Counted from the first letter of the stretch, positions 33,745 to 43,355 are shown. The stretch is DNA of 64,000 nucleotides from SB11 sp965222995 (GCA_965222995.1 OZ244977.1:2976001-3040000), one strand, 5' to 3'. Made by a program: numbers and translations. Notes: a model not told the origin generated them from the letters alone.

Positions 33745-35319
33745 CTATTTCCATTTTACTTTATACTTTTTATTTATAACGGGGATACCAGAGTAAGTAA
33801 TTACTGCCCTAAACCCAACATTTGATGAAGCACTATCTTCGCGCATTTTTCTCCTGATATAACCGTCGGGGCTTTTCCATGAGCCTCCTTTCACAACTCT
33901 GTATTTTTTTCTATTGTTTAAGTTCACAACATCATAAACAGGTTGCATTGTATAATACCCAATTGAGTCTTTTTGTAATGAGATATATGAAAAATATTCT
34001 AAACATTGCCCCCAGTATCCATGTGTGCCATATCTGCTTTTTTCTACTATTTTGTAGTCTTTAAAAGGTATGTGATTGTATTTGGGTTGGGTTGTATCAT
34101 TGGTGTAACAGAGGTTATAATTATTAGGTCTTATTTTATATTTAGTTGAATCGTAATACGCTTTTTTATGACCAATAATTCTTCTTACTGTTATATTAAA
34201 ATTTGTAAAATAAAGCGGCTTGCTTCCCTCTTTTTTTGATGGGATACCGAATATATTGAAATACATTTTCCCCAAGCTATCCTTTTTATGCATATACCCT
34301 TCAGCATCATACAATAATGTATCGTTAAGTAAAGGGGCACAATATTTTGTGAAATAATTCTCAAAATTTAAGGTAGTATATTCAGGCTTCTCGGTATACT
34401 CATCCATAAGCCATTCGGGTACATTTCCTTCCAAATTGGCAATTCCTGCCGCTTTTAAATCATAATCTGCTGCTCCGGTAAGCCTATCGGGTGTTTTAGG
34501 AACGGTATCATATTTAATATGGTAAGGGTACCCTTGCTCTAAATATTCGTAAAACTCAAGTCCTTGTTTTTTTCCATAAATAAAAGTGTAATAGTCTTTG
34601 CCAAATGGAAAAAGGGCTTCTTTTGAAAACGGGTTGCGATAGGTTTTGGCATTTATTGGCTTAGCAGGTTGAGTTGCAAGAACATATTCCCACTCTGCTT
34701 CTGTGGGTAAACGTGGAGTGGCAAATAAAATACCATCGCTATACCGCACTTTTCGAGTAGTGCCATTGGGTGCTTCATCCCTTAGGTCTCTTTTTACCAT
34801 CCCTTCATATTGTCCACTTAAATATGCCTCGGTATTAAAGCTCTGGTCATTTGTTTGTTGCAAAAGATCTTCCTCTACGTGCACTCCAATTTCAAATAAA
34901 ATCTTTTCGTTCAATCTATCCCCCTTCCATTGCAGGTAGTCCATAGCCTGAATCCATGACAGGCCTACCACCGGATAATAGGCAAAAGCCTCATGGTTTT
35001 GATAGTAAGCATAATAGGGGTCATTAAACTGTAGTAAATGGCTTACATCTCTATTTTTTGGTTCTGTTGCCTTGTATGCTTCAGGATAATCTAAGTACAC
35101 CATTTTTTGCCAATTGCGATAAATTTGATGGTTGATATTACATTCTTCACTCACCCCCATATAAAAAGAGGGAATACTCCCATCTCCCCAAACAAAAACC
35201 ATATCAGGCGGTGTGGCTTGTGCCTGAGGCAAATTATCTGCCGTGCAATTATTAGGCACTTTTCTACACCCTACTATAGCAAAAACCAAAACAAACCAAA
35301 TACTATATTTTATTTCCAT
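33745..35319 (-). CDS. SUMF1-domain lipoprotein (GldJ/GldK-like), downstream copy
   Basis: A 524-residue lipoprotein (lipobox near AIVGC). It has the formylglycine-generating-enzyme (SUMF1) fold used in gliding-motility lipoproteins GldJ and GldK: PPDMVFVWGDGSIPSFYMG, YPVVGLSWIQAMDYLQWK, RLPTEAEWEYV, IANLEGNVPEWLMDEY, RVVKGGSWKSP and SSNVGFRAV. Near the end, where active enzymes have cysteine, it reads REDSASSNVGF; so it is probably structural, not catalytic. It overlaps the upstream copy by ten bases, so translation is coupled. No gldL, gldM or gldN adjoins. Confidence 0.88.
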   Translation of the reverse strand: MEIKYSIWFVLVFAIVGCRKVPNNCTADNLPQAQATPPDMVFVWGDGSIPSFYMGVSEECNINHQIYRNWQKMVYLDYPEAYKATEPKNRDVSHLLQFNDPYYAYYQNHEAFAYYPVVGLSWIQAMDYLQWKGDRLNEKILFEIGVHVEEDLLQQTNDQSFNTEAYLSGQYEGMVKRDLRDEAPNGTTRKVRYSDGILFATPRLPTEAEWEYVLATQPAKPINAKTYRNPFSKEALFPFGKDYYTFIYGKKQGLEFYEYLEQGYPYHIKYDTVPKTPDRLTGAADYDLKAAGIANLEGNVPEWLMDEYTEKPEYTTLNFENYFTKYCAPLLNDTLLYDAEGYMHKKDSLGKMYFNIFGIPSKKEGSKPLYFTNFNITVRRIIGHKKAYYDSTKYKIRPNNYNLCYTNDTTQPKYNHIPFKDYKIVEKSRYGTHGYWGQCLEYFSYISLQKDSIGYYTMQPVYDVVNLNNRKKYRVVKGGSWKSPDGYIRRKMREDSASSNVGFRAVITYSGIPVINKKYKVKWK

Positions 35320-36773
35320 TTCACTTTATAGTTGGGTTTAACAGGCATACTTGTGTATGCCATAACACACCTAAAACCTATATTGGTTGAGTATTTATTT
35401 TGTGCCAGCGGCATGCGGGTTTTGGCATCGGGATTTTGCCATGTACCGCCTTTGACAACTCTGTTGTGATTCTCTATCTCAAACTTGTAATAGCGTGGCT
35501 TAGTATCTAAATAGTAATAACCTTTATTGTTTTTGTATACCCTTTCCCCGTTTTTGGCAAACTCCATTCTAAAAGTATCATTATTATAGTAGTTTTTGTA
35601 TACAATCAACTCACCATCAGCAAAGGTTCTGTAAACAGTATCCAGGTTTCTTGCAATAAAAAAATTTGAGGTTACTTTTTTTGTCTTAATGGGTTGCCCC
35701 GTTATATCATACATAAAATGTTGAAATGAGAAACCACCCAAAGAGTCTTTCATAATTAGCTCACCATATATATCCAGGTAAAAACTGTCTCCCAAAACAG
35801 GGAAACCGTTTTGCACTAAATACTGCAACATATTTAAGTTGGGTTGCTGAGGACTTTCTTTATAAATATCCAGCAACCACTCTTGCACGTTCCCTTCTAA
35901 GTTTGCTACATGGTTCCCTCCAACATTATAGTCGGTTGGACCAGTTAAATTTCTGTTTTTATTATTCCAGCTTCTTGCTTCAGAAAACCCTTGCTGCATA
36001 GAGTCTTTGGTATACAAACCGTACATATTTGCCCAGCGCAATATGTAATAGTCTTTTCCATACGGGTACATGGTTTTTTTTGAAAAGGGGTTTTTATAGT
36101 TAGGCATATAAAGCTGTGCATTTTTCTCTAATGTAAATGCATGCTCCCATTCTGCTTTGGTAGGTAAACGAAAATCAGTAAACAAAATACCGTCATCAAC
36201 TTTTACTTTTCGTGTAAACCCATAAGGAGAATAATCCTTCAACTCTTTTTTAACCACACCACCGTATTGCCATGCTAAATAGGCTTCGGTATTAAAGTTA
36301 TTTTCTTGATGCTGCCCGAACATATCCCTCTCGTCATGAATGCCCAACTCATATAGTATTGCCTCGTTTAACCTATCTGTCTTCCAGTTTAAATAGTCGT
36401 GAGCTTGTAACCAACTTACTCCAGTAACCAGATAATAAGCAAAAGCAGGATGGTCTTTATACTCTTTATAAAAAGGGTCGTTGGTTTCCATCAAATAACT
36501 AACATCTCTATCCTTTGGTGTGGCTTGTTTATATACATCAGGAAATTCTGTATGAACATTTTTAAGCCACTCCAGATAGGTATTATAGTTTAGATTACAC
36601 TCTTCAGTAAAACCCATATAGAACGACGGTATATTGCCTCCACCGGGAACAAAAACCATATCAGGCGGAGGGGTTTGCCCCACCACATTTGCATCAGGTT
36701 GATGCATGTATGACTTTTGACAAGCCATAAAACAAGTGCCCAATACTATTAAAACTAATAGTTTTGTTTTCAT
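35310..36773 (-). CDS. SUMF1-domain lipoprotein (GldJ/GldK-like), upstream copy
   Basis: A 487-residue lipoprotein from the ATG at 36773 (signal MKTKLLVLIVLGTCFMAC). Same plan as its neighbour: PPDMVFVPGGGNIPSFYMG, YLVTGVSWLQAHDYLNWK, RLPTKAEWEHAF, VANLEGNVQEWLLDIY, RVVKGGTWQNP and STNIGFRCVM. A cysteine occurs only in FRCVM, not in the catalytic positions of the family. It is first in a two-gene unit: its end overlaps the next start by ten bases. The pair probably arose by tandem duplication. Role at the outer membrane or gliding machinery is inferred. Confidence 0.88.
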   Translation of the reverse strand: MKTKLLVLIVLGTCFMACQKSYMHQPDANVVGQTPPPDMVFVPGGGNIPSFYMGFTEECNLNYNTYLEWLKNVHTEFPDVYKQATPKDRDVSYLMETNDPFYKEYKDHPAFAYYLVTGVSWLQAHDYLNWKTDRLNEAILYELGIHDERDMFGQHQENNFNTEAYLAWQYGGVVKKELKDYSPYGFTRKVKVDDGILFTDFRLPTKAEWEHAFTLEKNAQLYMPNYKNPFSKKTMYPYGKDYYILRWANMYGLYTKDSMQQGFSEARSWNNKNRNLTGPTDYNVGGNHVANLEGNVQEWLLDIYKESPQQPNLNMLQYLVQNGFPVLGDSFYLDIYGELIMKDSLGGFSFQHFMYDITGQPIKTKKVTSNFFIARNLDTVYRTFADGELIVYKNYYNNDTFRMEFAKNGERVYKNNKGYYYLDTKPRYYKFEIENHNRVVKGGTWQNPDAKTRMPLAQNKYSTNIGFRCVMAYTSMPVKPNYKVKWK

Positions 36774-36930
36774 CACTAAACTATAATTCAAGAAACTATA
36801 AAAGTAACAGAAATGTATTGTTAAAACTCTCTAAGCGTTAAAGAAATTTCTTCCAGCACTACAACTCCCGTTTCTTAAACTGCCAAAATTGCAGGCTTAA
36901 AAATCTCACCTTGTCAGTTATATTGAAATG

Positions 36931-36954
36931 GTGTCAGCCAAGCGGTACTGGCAC
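36931..36954. promoter_or_regulatory. Imperfect inverted repeat upstream of groES
   Basis: GTGTCAG (36931-36937) and CTGGCAC (36948-36954) pair with one T-G wobble across ten bases, 50 bases before the groES ATG. A second TGTCAG occurs at 36912-36917. It is not the CIRCE element and could be an operator or a special promoter. A TA-N3-TTTG box (36973-36981) lies between it and groES. Confidence 0.4.
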
Positions 36955-37004
36955 AAAAGGTGATAATGTGGCTAGTGTTTGTATAACTTATAACAATAAA
37001 AAAC

Positions 37005-37280
37005 ATGTCTTTAAACGTAAAACCAATAGCAGATAGGGTTCTGGTAGAGCCTGCTGCAGCTGAAGAAAAAACTGCAAGCGGTATCATTATTCCTGATACT
37101 GCAAAAGAAAAACCTCAACGTGGAACTGTTGTAGCCGTTGGAAACGGTAAAAAAGATGAGCCTATGACAGTGAAAGAGGGCGACAATGTATTGTATGGTA
37201 AATACGGAGGAACTGAAATTACCATTGAAGGTAAAGACTACCTTATTATGCGTGAAAGCGATATCTATGCTGTAGTTTAA
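37005..37280 (+). CDS. groES: GroES co-chaperonin
   Basis: The 91-residue lid of the GroEL chamber. Sequence order is canonical: KPIADRVLVEP at the N-terminus, mobile loop EEKTASGIIIPDTAKEKPQ, then GTVVAVGNG, and the final GTEITIEGKDYLIM. It is followed 70 bases later by groEL in the usual bicistronic operon. The upstream inverted repeat and the 230-base gap probably hold its heat-shock-type control. Confidence 0.98.
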   Translation: MSLNVKPIADRVLVEPAAAEEKTASGIIIPDTAKEKPQRGTVVAVGNGKKDEPMTVKEGDNVLYGKYGGTEITIEGKDYLIMRESDIYAVV

Positions 37281-37350
37281 TCAGTACTAAAAACAAACAG
37301 AAAAAATCTTAACATTTAAAAAACTAAAAATTAGTTAAACAAAGAATATT

Positions 37351-38991
37351 ATGGCAAAACAAGTTTTATTCAACGTAGATGCTCGCGACGGTTTAAAGCG
37401 CGGTGTAGATGCTTTGGCCAATGCGGTTAAAGTTACATTAGGCCCTAAAGGTCGTAACGTTGTTATTGATAGAAAATTTGGTTCTCCAACCATTACTAAA
37501 GACGGTGTTTCAGTAGCTAAAGAAGTAGAATTAGAAGATGCTATTGAAAATATGGGTGCACAAATGGTGAAGGAAGTAGCCAGTAAAACTGCTGATATTG
37601 CAGGTGATGGTACTACTACTGCAACTGTTTTAGCACAAGCTATTGTTACTGCAGGTTTGAAAAACGTTGCTGCGGGTGCAAACCCAATGGATTTGAAACG
37701 TGGTATTGACAAAGCGGTGGCACAAGTTGTTAAAACCCTTAAAGAGCAGAGCAAAGAGGTTGGTAGCGACAACAAAAAAATTGAGCAAGTAGCCACTATT
37801 TCTGCTAATAACGATGAGGTTATCGGTAAGCTTATAGCTGATGCGATGGAAAAAGTGGGTAAAGACGGTGTAATTACCGTTGAAGAAGCTAAAGGTACTG
37901 AAACAGAAGTGAAAACTGTTGAAGGTATGCAGTTTGACCGTGGTTACCTTTCTCCATACTTTGTTACTAACCCTGAGAAAATGGAGACTGAGTTAGATGC
38001 TCCACACATCTTAATTTATGATAAGAAAATTTCTAACATGAAGGAGTTATTACCGGTTCTTGAGCCTGTGGCACAAAGCGGTAAACCTTTATTAATTATT
38101 GCTGAGGATGTGGATGGTGAAGCATTGGCAACTTTAGTAGTAAATAAATTACGCGGTTCACTAAAAATTGCGGCTGTTAAAGCACCCGGATTTGGAGACC
38201 GCAGAAAAGCAATGCTTGAGGATATAGCTATACTTACAGGTGGTACTGTAATTAGCGAAGAGCGTGGTTTTAAACTAGACAACGCTACTATTGATATGCT
38301 AGGTACTGCTGAGAAAGTGAGCATTGACAAAGACAATACTACTATTATTAACGGTGCAGGTAGCGAGGATGATATTAAAGCACGTATCGGACAGATTAAA
38401 GCTCAAATTGAAACTACTACCAGCGACTACGATAAAGAGAAGTTGCAAGAGCGTTTAGCTAAGCTTAGCGGTGGTGTTGCAGTTCTTTATATTGGTGCAG
38501 CATCAGAAGTTGAAATGAAAGAGAAAAAAGACCGTGTGGATGATGCATTGCATGCAACACGTGCTGCTGTAGAAGAAGGTATAGTTGCCGGTGGTGGTGT
38601 AGCTTATATTAGAGCTATTGAAGGTTTAGACGGTGTTGAAGGTGCTAATGCCGATGAGACTACAGGTATACAAATTGTGAAGCGTGCTATTGAAGAGCCA
38701 TTACGCCAAATTGTTGCTAATGCAGGTGGCGAAGGTTCTATCATAGTACAAAAAGTACGTGAAGGTAAAGACGATTACGGTTATAATGCCCGTACTGAAG
38801 TTTACGAAAACTTAATTGGTGCAGGTGTTATAGACCCTACTAAAGTAAGCCGCGTGGCATTAGAAAATGCTGCTTCAGTATCAAGCATGTTGCTTACTAC
38901 TGAGTGCTTATTGGCTGAAATACCTGAAGAAAAACCAGCTCCTGCAATGCCGGGTGGTGGAATGCCCGGCGGTATGGACGGCATGTACTAA
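37351..38991 (+). CDS. groL: GroEL chaperonin
   Basis: The 546-residue chaperonin subunit; two heptameric rings enclose unfolded proteins and release them after ATP hydrolysis and GroES capping. Landmarks are VTLGPKGRNVVIDRKFGSP, GDGTTTATVLAQAI, KAPGFGDRRKAMLEDIA, and GGGVAYIRAIEG. The tail is GGGMPGGMDGMY. It is the only groEL in the window, so it is the default partner for both GroES-type proteins here. It ends 20 bases before a strong terminator. Confidence 0.99.
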   Translation: MAKQVLFNVDARDGLKRGVDALANAVKVTLGPKGRNVVIDRKFGSPTITKDGVSVAKEVELEDAIENMGAQMVKEVASKTADIAGDGTTTATVLAQAIVTAGLKNVAAGANPMDLKRGIDKAVAQVVKTLKEQSKEVGSDNKKIEQVATISANNDEVIGKLIADAMEKVGKDGVITVEEAKGTETEVKTVEGMQFDRGYLSPYFVTNPEKMETELDAPHILIYDKKISNMKELLPVLEPVAQSGKPLLIIAEDVDGEALATLVVNKLRGSLKIAAVKAPGFGDRRKAMLEDIAILTGGTVISEERGFKLDNATIDMLGTAEKVSIDKDNTTIINGAGSEDDIKARIGQIKAQIETTTSDYDKEKLQERLAKLSGGVAVLYIGAASEVEMKEKKDRVDDALHATRAAVEEGIVAGGGVAYIRAIEGLDGVEGANADETTGIQIVKRAIEEPLRQIVANAGGEGSIIVQKVREGKDDYGYNARTEVYENLIGAGVIDPTKVSRVALENAASVSSMLLTTECLLAEIPEEKPAPAMPGGGMPGGMDGMY

Positions 38992-39010
38992 TAGTTTTCA
39001 GAATAATACT

Positions 39011-39042
39011 AAAAAAGCCCCACCAAATGGTGGGGCTTTTTT
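39011..39042. terminator. Bidirectional terminator after groEL
   Basis: AAAAAAGCCCCACCA and TGGTGGGGCTTTTTT form a perfect stem around AA, with A and T runs on the two sides. It serves groEL and the convergent gene at 39053. Confidence 0.95.
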
Positions 39043-39052
39043 AATGATTAAG

Positions 39053-41065
39053 CTAATTTTTATTTTTTAAGTCTACTATTGTTTGGGCTATATTAATGAA
39101 ATTAAAGCCTACACTAAAATAAGTTGGGTTTCCCCCTTCTCTTATTTGATGTACATTAACTCCATAACCCAAAAATATATTGTTAGCAAAAAAACCTATT
39201 TGCCCCCCGATGCCAAGCTCAAAGTCTTTTTGTGTGTGAAAATCTATATAAGAAAGGTTAATGCCAAATGAAGGCTGCAGAAAATTAAAAAATTTGTACC
39301 AATTTTTGCATTTAGTCTTAGTACTTTCTTCTTTGTAATAACTCCACATTAAACTTGCCCCGGGAGCTCCTTTAAAATTAGAAGGAGATGTTTGAGGGTT
39401 TACATTTGGAGACTCCTCGTTTATTCTTTCTACCAATAAGAAAGACTCTGAAACTTTAACCTTCCAGCCGGTTTCCTTTAAATGAAACTTGCAAATAATA
39501 GGTAGAGGAGGTAATTCTTTATTTTGGCCATAACCTTCCCATTTTAGTTTGATGTATAAAATGTCACCATTTTTTGCATCTTCTTTTTTCAAGTCTATAG
39601 TAGCATATAATAGTTTTTTATAAACCTGCTGATTAATAAACCTTGTCACCTCTTTTAATATTCTGGCAGAACTATCTTTTAAGAGAAGCTTAAATTCTAG
39701 ATCTCTGAATAAAATATCATCAGTTTGAATCAAACCAAAATCATCCTTATCAATGTCCTTAGAACTTTCTTTTTTTATATTTACTAAAATATCGAAAAAA
39801 GGTGTCCCCTCAAAATACAAATAGTGCATAAGAAGTTTAAGTAGTTGAGCTCTCGATGCTTCAATTTCTCCATTAAAACGCTCGTCGAACTCAGCTTCAT
39901 CAAGCATTGTTGGTAACAAACGTTTCTTTCCACAGCTTTTAATTAAAAAATTAGATAATTTATCTATTTCGGCATTTAATTTTTTCGGTAATCTTCTAAC
40001 TAAAATAGAATCTTTACCTAATAACTTTAAAACAGCTACTCTTCCATCTTTGCCTGAGTTTAGAACAATTTTATTAAAATGTTTAATCCTTTCTGCATAT
40101 TCCAATAGTTCCTCTAAATCTTCCAGGTACCTGCTTTTACGTGTTCTAATACGGTTAGTAAGATAATTTAAATCTCTGTTTACAGTGGTCTTAAGGACAT
40201 CAAGAAAATTCTTTATTTTACTTGTGTCACTATAGTTATCCTTTCGGAAAAATTCTATTTGCCCGTAAATCGAAGTATCTTTTTTATTAATATTTGGTCT
40301 TTCATAAGAGTCAGAGAAGTCAGGGTTAGAATAAACTAGTTTTTTATTCTTTTCATCATAAAAATAATACCTCCAACTGTCATCGTAGACTCCAATATTT
40401 TCTAGAATATCTTCAAGTATTTCTTTTGTAAGATTTTGGATTGTTTTTGTTGGAGTTTTTGAGTTGAGGATTGAGTCTAAACCATTTTTTAACTTTGTTT
40501 TATATTTTTTTTCTTTGGCACTTTGAATATGGTCGAATGTAATAGACCTGCCCATAATAGAAGAAGTCTCATACCACTTCTCTCTTATTGAATATAGTTC
40601 TCTGATAAGAGTAACCACCAAAAAAGCTAAATCTTTTCCATTAGCTGAGTTTATACCCACTACTTCTCTTTCTTTACCAATTGTTGAATAGGGGTTAACT
40701 TCAATAGATCTTTCTCCATCAGAGCTGTTAATACTAGCCTCTAAAGAAAGCATTCCTATAAGCTCTTCGTTATTTGCTAACCCATCCTTATCAAAAACAA
40801 TATTAATAGTGCCCCCTTTATCTATATAACTAAAATGCTGAGTTCCCAAACTGTTTAAAAAAAGGTTTTTTTCTTCTATTGTATCACGCTTTTCATTTTT
40901 CCAATCCCATATAATATCTGGGGTAGAGTTGAGGTTCTTTCTATACAATACCTTTATATACTGTCTAGGGTCAACATTAGGTACATCTTGGGAAAAGAGT
41001 TCACTGTTGGTAAAAGAGAAACCAATAAAAAGAATAGTAATTCTTAGTAGAGCAATATTTTTCAT
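39053..41065 (-). CDS. Exported hypothetical protein with barrel-like C-terminus
   Basis: A 670-residue protein with a signal peptide ending near ELFSQ. Residues about 60-560 are charged and helical with no family I recognise; one part (SKDIDKDDFGLIQTDDILFRD) is strongly acidic. The last 100 residues alternate hydrophobic and polar residues with aromatics (FLQPSFGINLSYIDFH, DFELGIGGQIGFFANN, FLGYGVNVHQI, PTYFSVGFNF), as in outer-membrane barrel strands. It may anchor a periplasmic machine at the outer membrane, or hold a small incomplete barrel. It converges with groEL and has no operon partner. Confidence 0.72.
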   Translation of the reverse strand: MKNIALLRITILFIGFSFTNSELFSQDVPNVDPRQYIKVLYRKNLNSTPDIIWDWKNEKRDTIEEKNLFLNSLGTQHFSYIDKGGTINIVFDKDGLANNEELIGMLSLEASINSSDGERSIEVNPYSTIGKEREVVGINSANGKDLAFLVVTLIRELYSIREKWYETSSIMGRSITFDHIQSAKEKKYKTKLKNGLDSILNSKTPTKTIQNLTKEILEDILENIGVYDDSWRYYFYDEKNKKLVYSNPDFSDSYERPNINKKDTSIYGQIEFFRKDNYSDTSKIKNFLDVLKTTVNRDLNYLTNRIRTRKSRYLEDLEELLEYAERIKHFNKIVLNSGKDGRVAVLKLLGKDSILVRRLPKKLNAEIDKLSNFLIKSCGKKRLLPTMLDEAEFDERFNGEIEASRAQLLKLLMHYLYFEGTPFFDILVNIKKESSKDIDKDDFGLIQTDDILFRDLEFKLLLKDSSARILKEVTRFINQQVYKKLLYATIDLKKEDAKNGDILYIKLKWEGYGQNKELPPLPIICKFHLKETGWKVKVSESFLLVERINEESPNVNPQTSPSNFKGAPGASLMWSYYKEESTKTKCKNWYKFFNFLQPSFGINLSYIDFHTQKDFELGIGGQIGFFANNIFLGYGVNVHQIREGGNPTYFSVGFNFINIAQTIVDLKNKN

Positions 41066-41188
41066 AGCAATAAGATTAGTATTAAAACAATACTAAGTCC
41101 TACAACCAAGATATAAATCAGTATTTATACCTAAAATATTAGAACAATACACTTATTCTAAAAAAAAGCCATGCATTGCGGGAGTTTT

Positions 41189-42310
41189 TTATTTACCTGC
41201 TTTATAGTTTTTATAGTCTTCCGACTCATAAAAATCAGGGAAGTTTTCTTTGGGGATACTATCAAAAGCATCCAAACCAAATTGCTTCTTAAATTTTTTT
41301 GCTGATGCAATAGCATCATCATACCTATCGTAAAATAATAAAAGTGATATATAGGTAGGGTATGCTTCGGTATTATCAGGGTCGTTCGGAAATTTGGTAA
41401 AATATTTTTCATAGCTGCTAATTGCCTTTTCATAATCTTCTGTAAACGTGCACATATTGGCTCTAAGAATATTCAGGTATATATCGCCACCAACAATACT
41501 ATCTACTCTGTTAATTATATCCAATGCTTTTTGGTATTCCTCATCCAACACGTATCGGTCTATCATCATCAGGTTCACACCGGGTTCATTGGGGTATAAA
41601 ATATAATAGTCATCCAAAGCTTTTTTATACTCCGCCACATTTGTTTGTTGTGCTGCCACTATTCTTATATTTAAAAAGCCCTTTATTTTTTTCTGTTCTT
41701 CACTTAAACCGTTATATAGCCTTAGCATCCCCGCAAAATCACCTTTATTTTTAGCGGCAATAATTTTTTTTAAGGTTATTAAGCTAGCCTTTGATTTGTC
41801 GTCATCTGCTATCACCCCCGGTAGCATCGTTACCATAATCTGACTCATTGATTTTGATATGTACTGATTATTTAAGTACACATATAAATCATCAATCTTT
41901 AACTCTTTTTTCTTGATAACTGAAAAATCATAGTAGTTTACTCCCCCGGTTCTTGCCAAAACCCTACACAAAAAATGATACTTGCCGTTTGGCTTATGTA
42001 CACGTAAAAATTCAAAATGCTTAATATCTCCGCTCATTCTGCCTAAAATTCCGGCCTCACCAATTGATGATTTTAAACCCTTGCTAAAGTCTGCTTTATC
42101 TTTTCCTGTAAGCCCCATTTGCTCGCCTACAATATCCCCGAAGCTTTCATAGTCAAAATACTTATTATCAATCTCCTTCCACTTCTTTTGTTGTGCCAAG
42201 GCATCAATTTTTTTGGCAAACTCCGTTACTTCTTTTTCTGTAATTGCTGTTTGTGCATTTACAAATGTGAAGCCTATAAAAAACAGCAGTATTAAACTTA
42301 TTTTTCGCAT
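41189..42310 (-). CDS. Exported TPR-containing protein
   Basis: A 373-residue exported protein with signal peptide ending near TFVNAQ. The first 170 residues contain a mixed alpha/beta domain (DALAQQKKWKEIDNKYFDYE). Then come TPR-like helix pairs: YKKALDDYYILYPNEPGV, YQKALDIINRVDSI, YEKAISSYEKYFTKFPNDPD and YDDAIASAKKFKKQFG. TPR repeats bind other proteins. A specific role is not evident. Confidence 0.82.
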   Translation of the reverse strand: MRKISLILLFFIGFTFVNAQTAITEKEVTEFAKKIDALAQQKKWKEIDNKYFDYESFGDIVGEQMGLTGKDKADFSKGLKSSIGEAGILGRMSGDIKHFEFLRVHKPNGKYHFLCRVLARTGGVNYYDFSVIKKKELKIDDLYVYLNNQYISKSMSQIMVTMLPGVIADDDKSKASLITLKKIIAAKNKGDFAGMLRLYNGLSEEQKKIKGFLNIRIVAAQQTNVAEYKKALDDYYILYPNEPGVNLMMIDRYVLDEEYQKALDIINRVDSIVGGDIYLNILRANMCTFTEDYEKAISSYEKYFTKFPNDPDNTEAYPTYISLLLFYDRYDDAIASAKKFKKQFGLDAFDSIPKENFPDFYESEDYKNYKAGK

Positions 42311-42384
42311 TTTTTCGTGATTTTAAAAAACAAGTTTACGTGTTTAGTATTAAATCGCAATAAATAGTATTGCCTATTCACAGG

Positions 42385-42714
42385 CTAAGCATTCCTCTTT
42401 TTTTCCAACCAATACAAAAACAAAGGGAAGGTTCCCGCCATGCCAAACAGCATAGTAAGCACCCATATTTGCCACACATTTTTTATTTGGTGCCGTTTAG
42501 CCTCGTGGTAAGTCCACATAAAAAATACAGTAACTACAAACAGTAAATCAATAATAAAAGCAGTAGAAATATCATTGGCATACATTCCGCTAAAAGTAGC
42601 TGTTGGGTTTAGCCATAGCAATATATTTCCTGTTTCTACACTTACTTTGGTTACTAAAATGTTAGGGGCAATAAAGCCCAATACTGTTAAAACTAATAAG
42701 GTGTTCTTTTTCAT
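42385..42714 (-). CDS. DUF2834-like small membrane protein
   Basis: A 109-residue protein with three hydrophobic helices (about 5-22, 48-68 and 82-100). The order, with NILLWLNPTATFSGMYANDI between helix 1 and 2, fits DUF2834. The ATG at 42714 starts at the first hydrophobic helix; an earlier in-frame ATG adds 11 residues. It lies 74 bases downstream of the Crp-type gene on the same strand, so the regulator may control it. Function unknown. Confidence 0.8.
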   Translation of the reverse strand: MKKNTLLVLTVLGFIAPNILVTKVSVETGNILLWLNPTATFSGMYANDISTAFIIDLLFVVTVFFMWTYHEAKRHQIKNVWQIWVLTMLFGMAGTFPLFLYWLEKKRNA

Positions 42715-42788
42715 GGTGTTATAATTTTTAGGCAAAACTATATGCACCCAAAAAGGCTCACCTTGATGTAAATCAAGAAATGAAAAGT

Positions 42789-43355
42789 TTAACGTTTGGC
42801 CCTTATCCTGCTTAAGGTTTCAGGGGTCATATCTAAGTATGAAGCCAAATATTTTAGCGGAATGGTTAATAGCTCGGCTGGTATTCTGTTAGCGAAAATG
42901 GTGTATCGCTCTTCGGCACTAAGGGTGGTTAGCTCAATATCACGTTGCAATCTCCCAAATAATATTTGCTGCATAAACAACCTTCCCCAACGCTCAAAAT
43001 TTTTATAGGTATCAAATAAATAAGTCATGTCGTCAAAACCTATGGCAAGTACCTCTGTATCCGTAATCGTATGAAAAAATACTTTTGATGGTGTTTGTGT
43101 AATAAACGACTCATAGGCCCCCGAGAAATTATTATCAAACGAAAAACCCAGTGTTATTTCCTCTCCATTAGGAGTAAGATAATACAAACGGTGTACACCG
43201 CTTATCACAAAATAAAAGTAAGGGTCTATTTCGCCTTCGCTTACTATTTGGGTGTCTTTTTTAAAGTGTAAGGTTTTAAATCTGGCTGAAGCATCTCCCC
43301 ACTCACTATCGTTAAGCTTTACATATCTTTCAAAGGCTTTGCGAAGCATGCCCAA
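42789..43355 (-). CDS. Crp/Fnr-family transcriptional regulator
   Basis: A 188-residue protein with an N-terminal cyclic-nucleotide-binding-type beta roll (KDTQIVSEGEIDPYFYFV, ISGVHRLYYLTPNGEE, SFDNNFSGAYESF) and a C-terminal helix-turn-helix (IPLKYLASYLDMTPETLSRI). No cysteine cluster of Fnr is present, and the cAMP-contacting residues of Crp are not conserved. This shape is the common Bacteroidota single-domain-plus-HTH regulator, often controlling an adjacent membrane protein. Start at 43355; a second in-frame ATG is two codons later. Confidence 0.9.
   Translation of the reverse strand: MGMLRKAFERYVKLNDSEWGDASARFKTLHFKKDTQIVSEGEIDPYFYFVISGVHRLYYLTPNGEEITLGFSFDNNFSGAYESFITQTPSKVFFHTITDTEVLAIGFDDMTYLFDTYKNFERWGRLFMQQILFGRLQRDIELTTLSAEERYTIFANRIPAELLTIPLKYLASYLDMTPETLSRIRAKR

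Noticed and set aside
27632..36773. Prophage or integrative element covering the lipoprotein island
   Set aside because: No integrase, phage structural, transposase or attachment-site sequence is present; tandem duplication explains the island.
36905..36960. CIRCE heat-shock operator before groES
   Set aside because: TTAGCACTC-N9-GAGTGCTAA is absent; only a different imperfect repeat is present.
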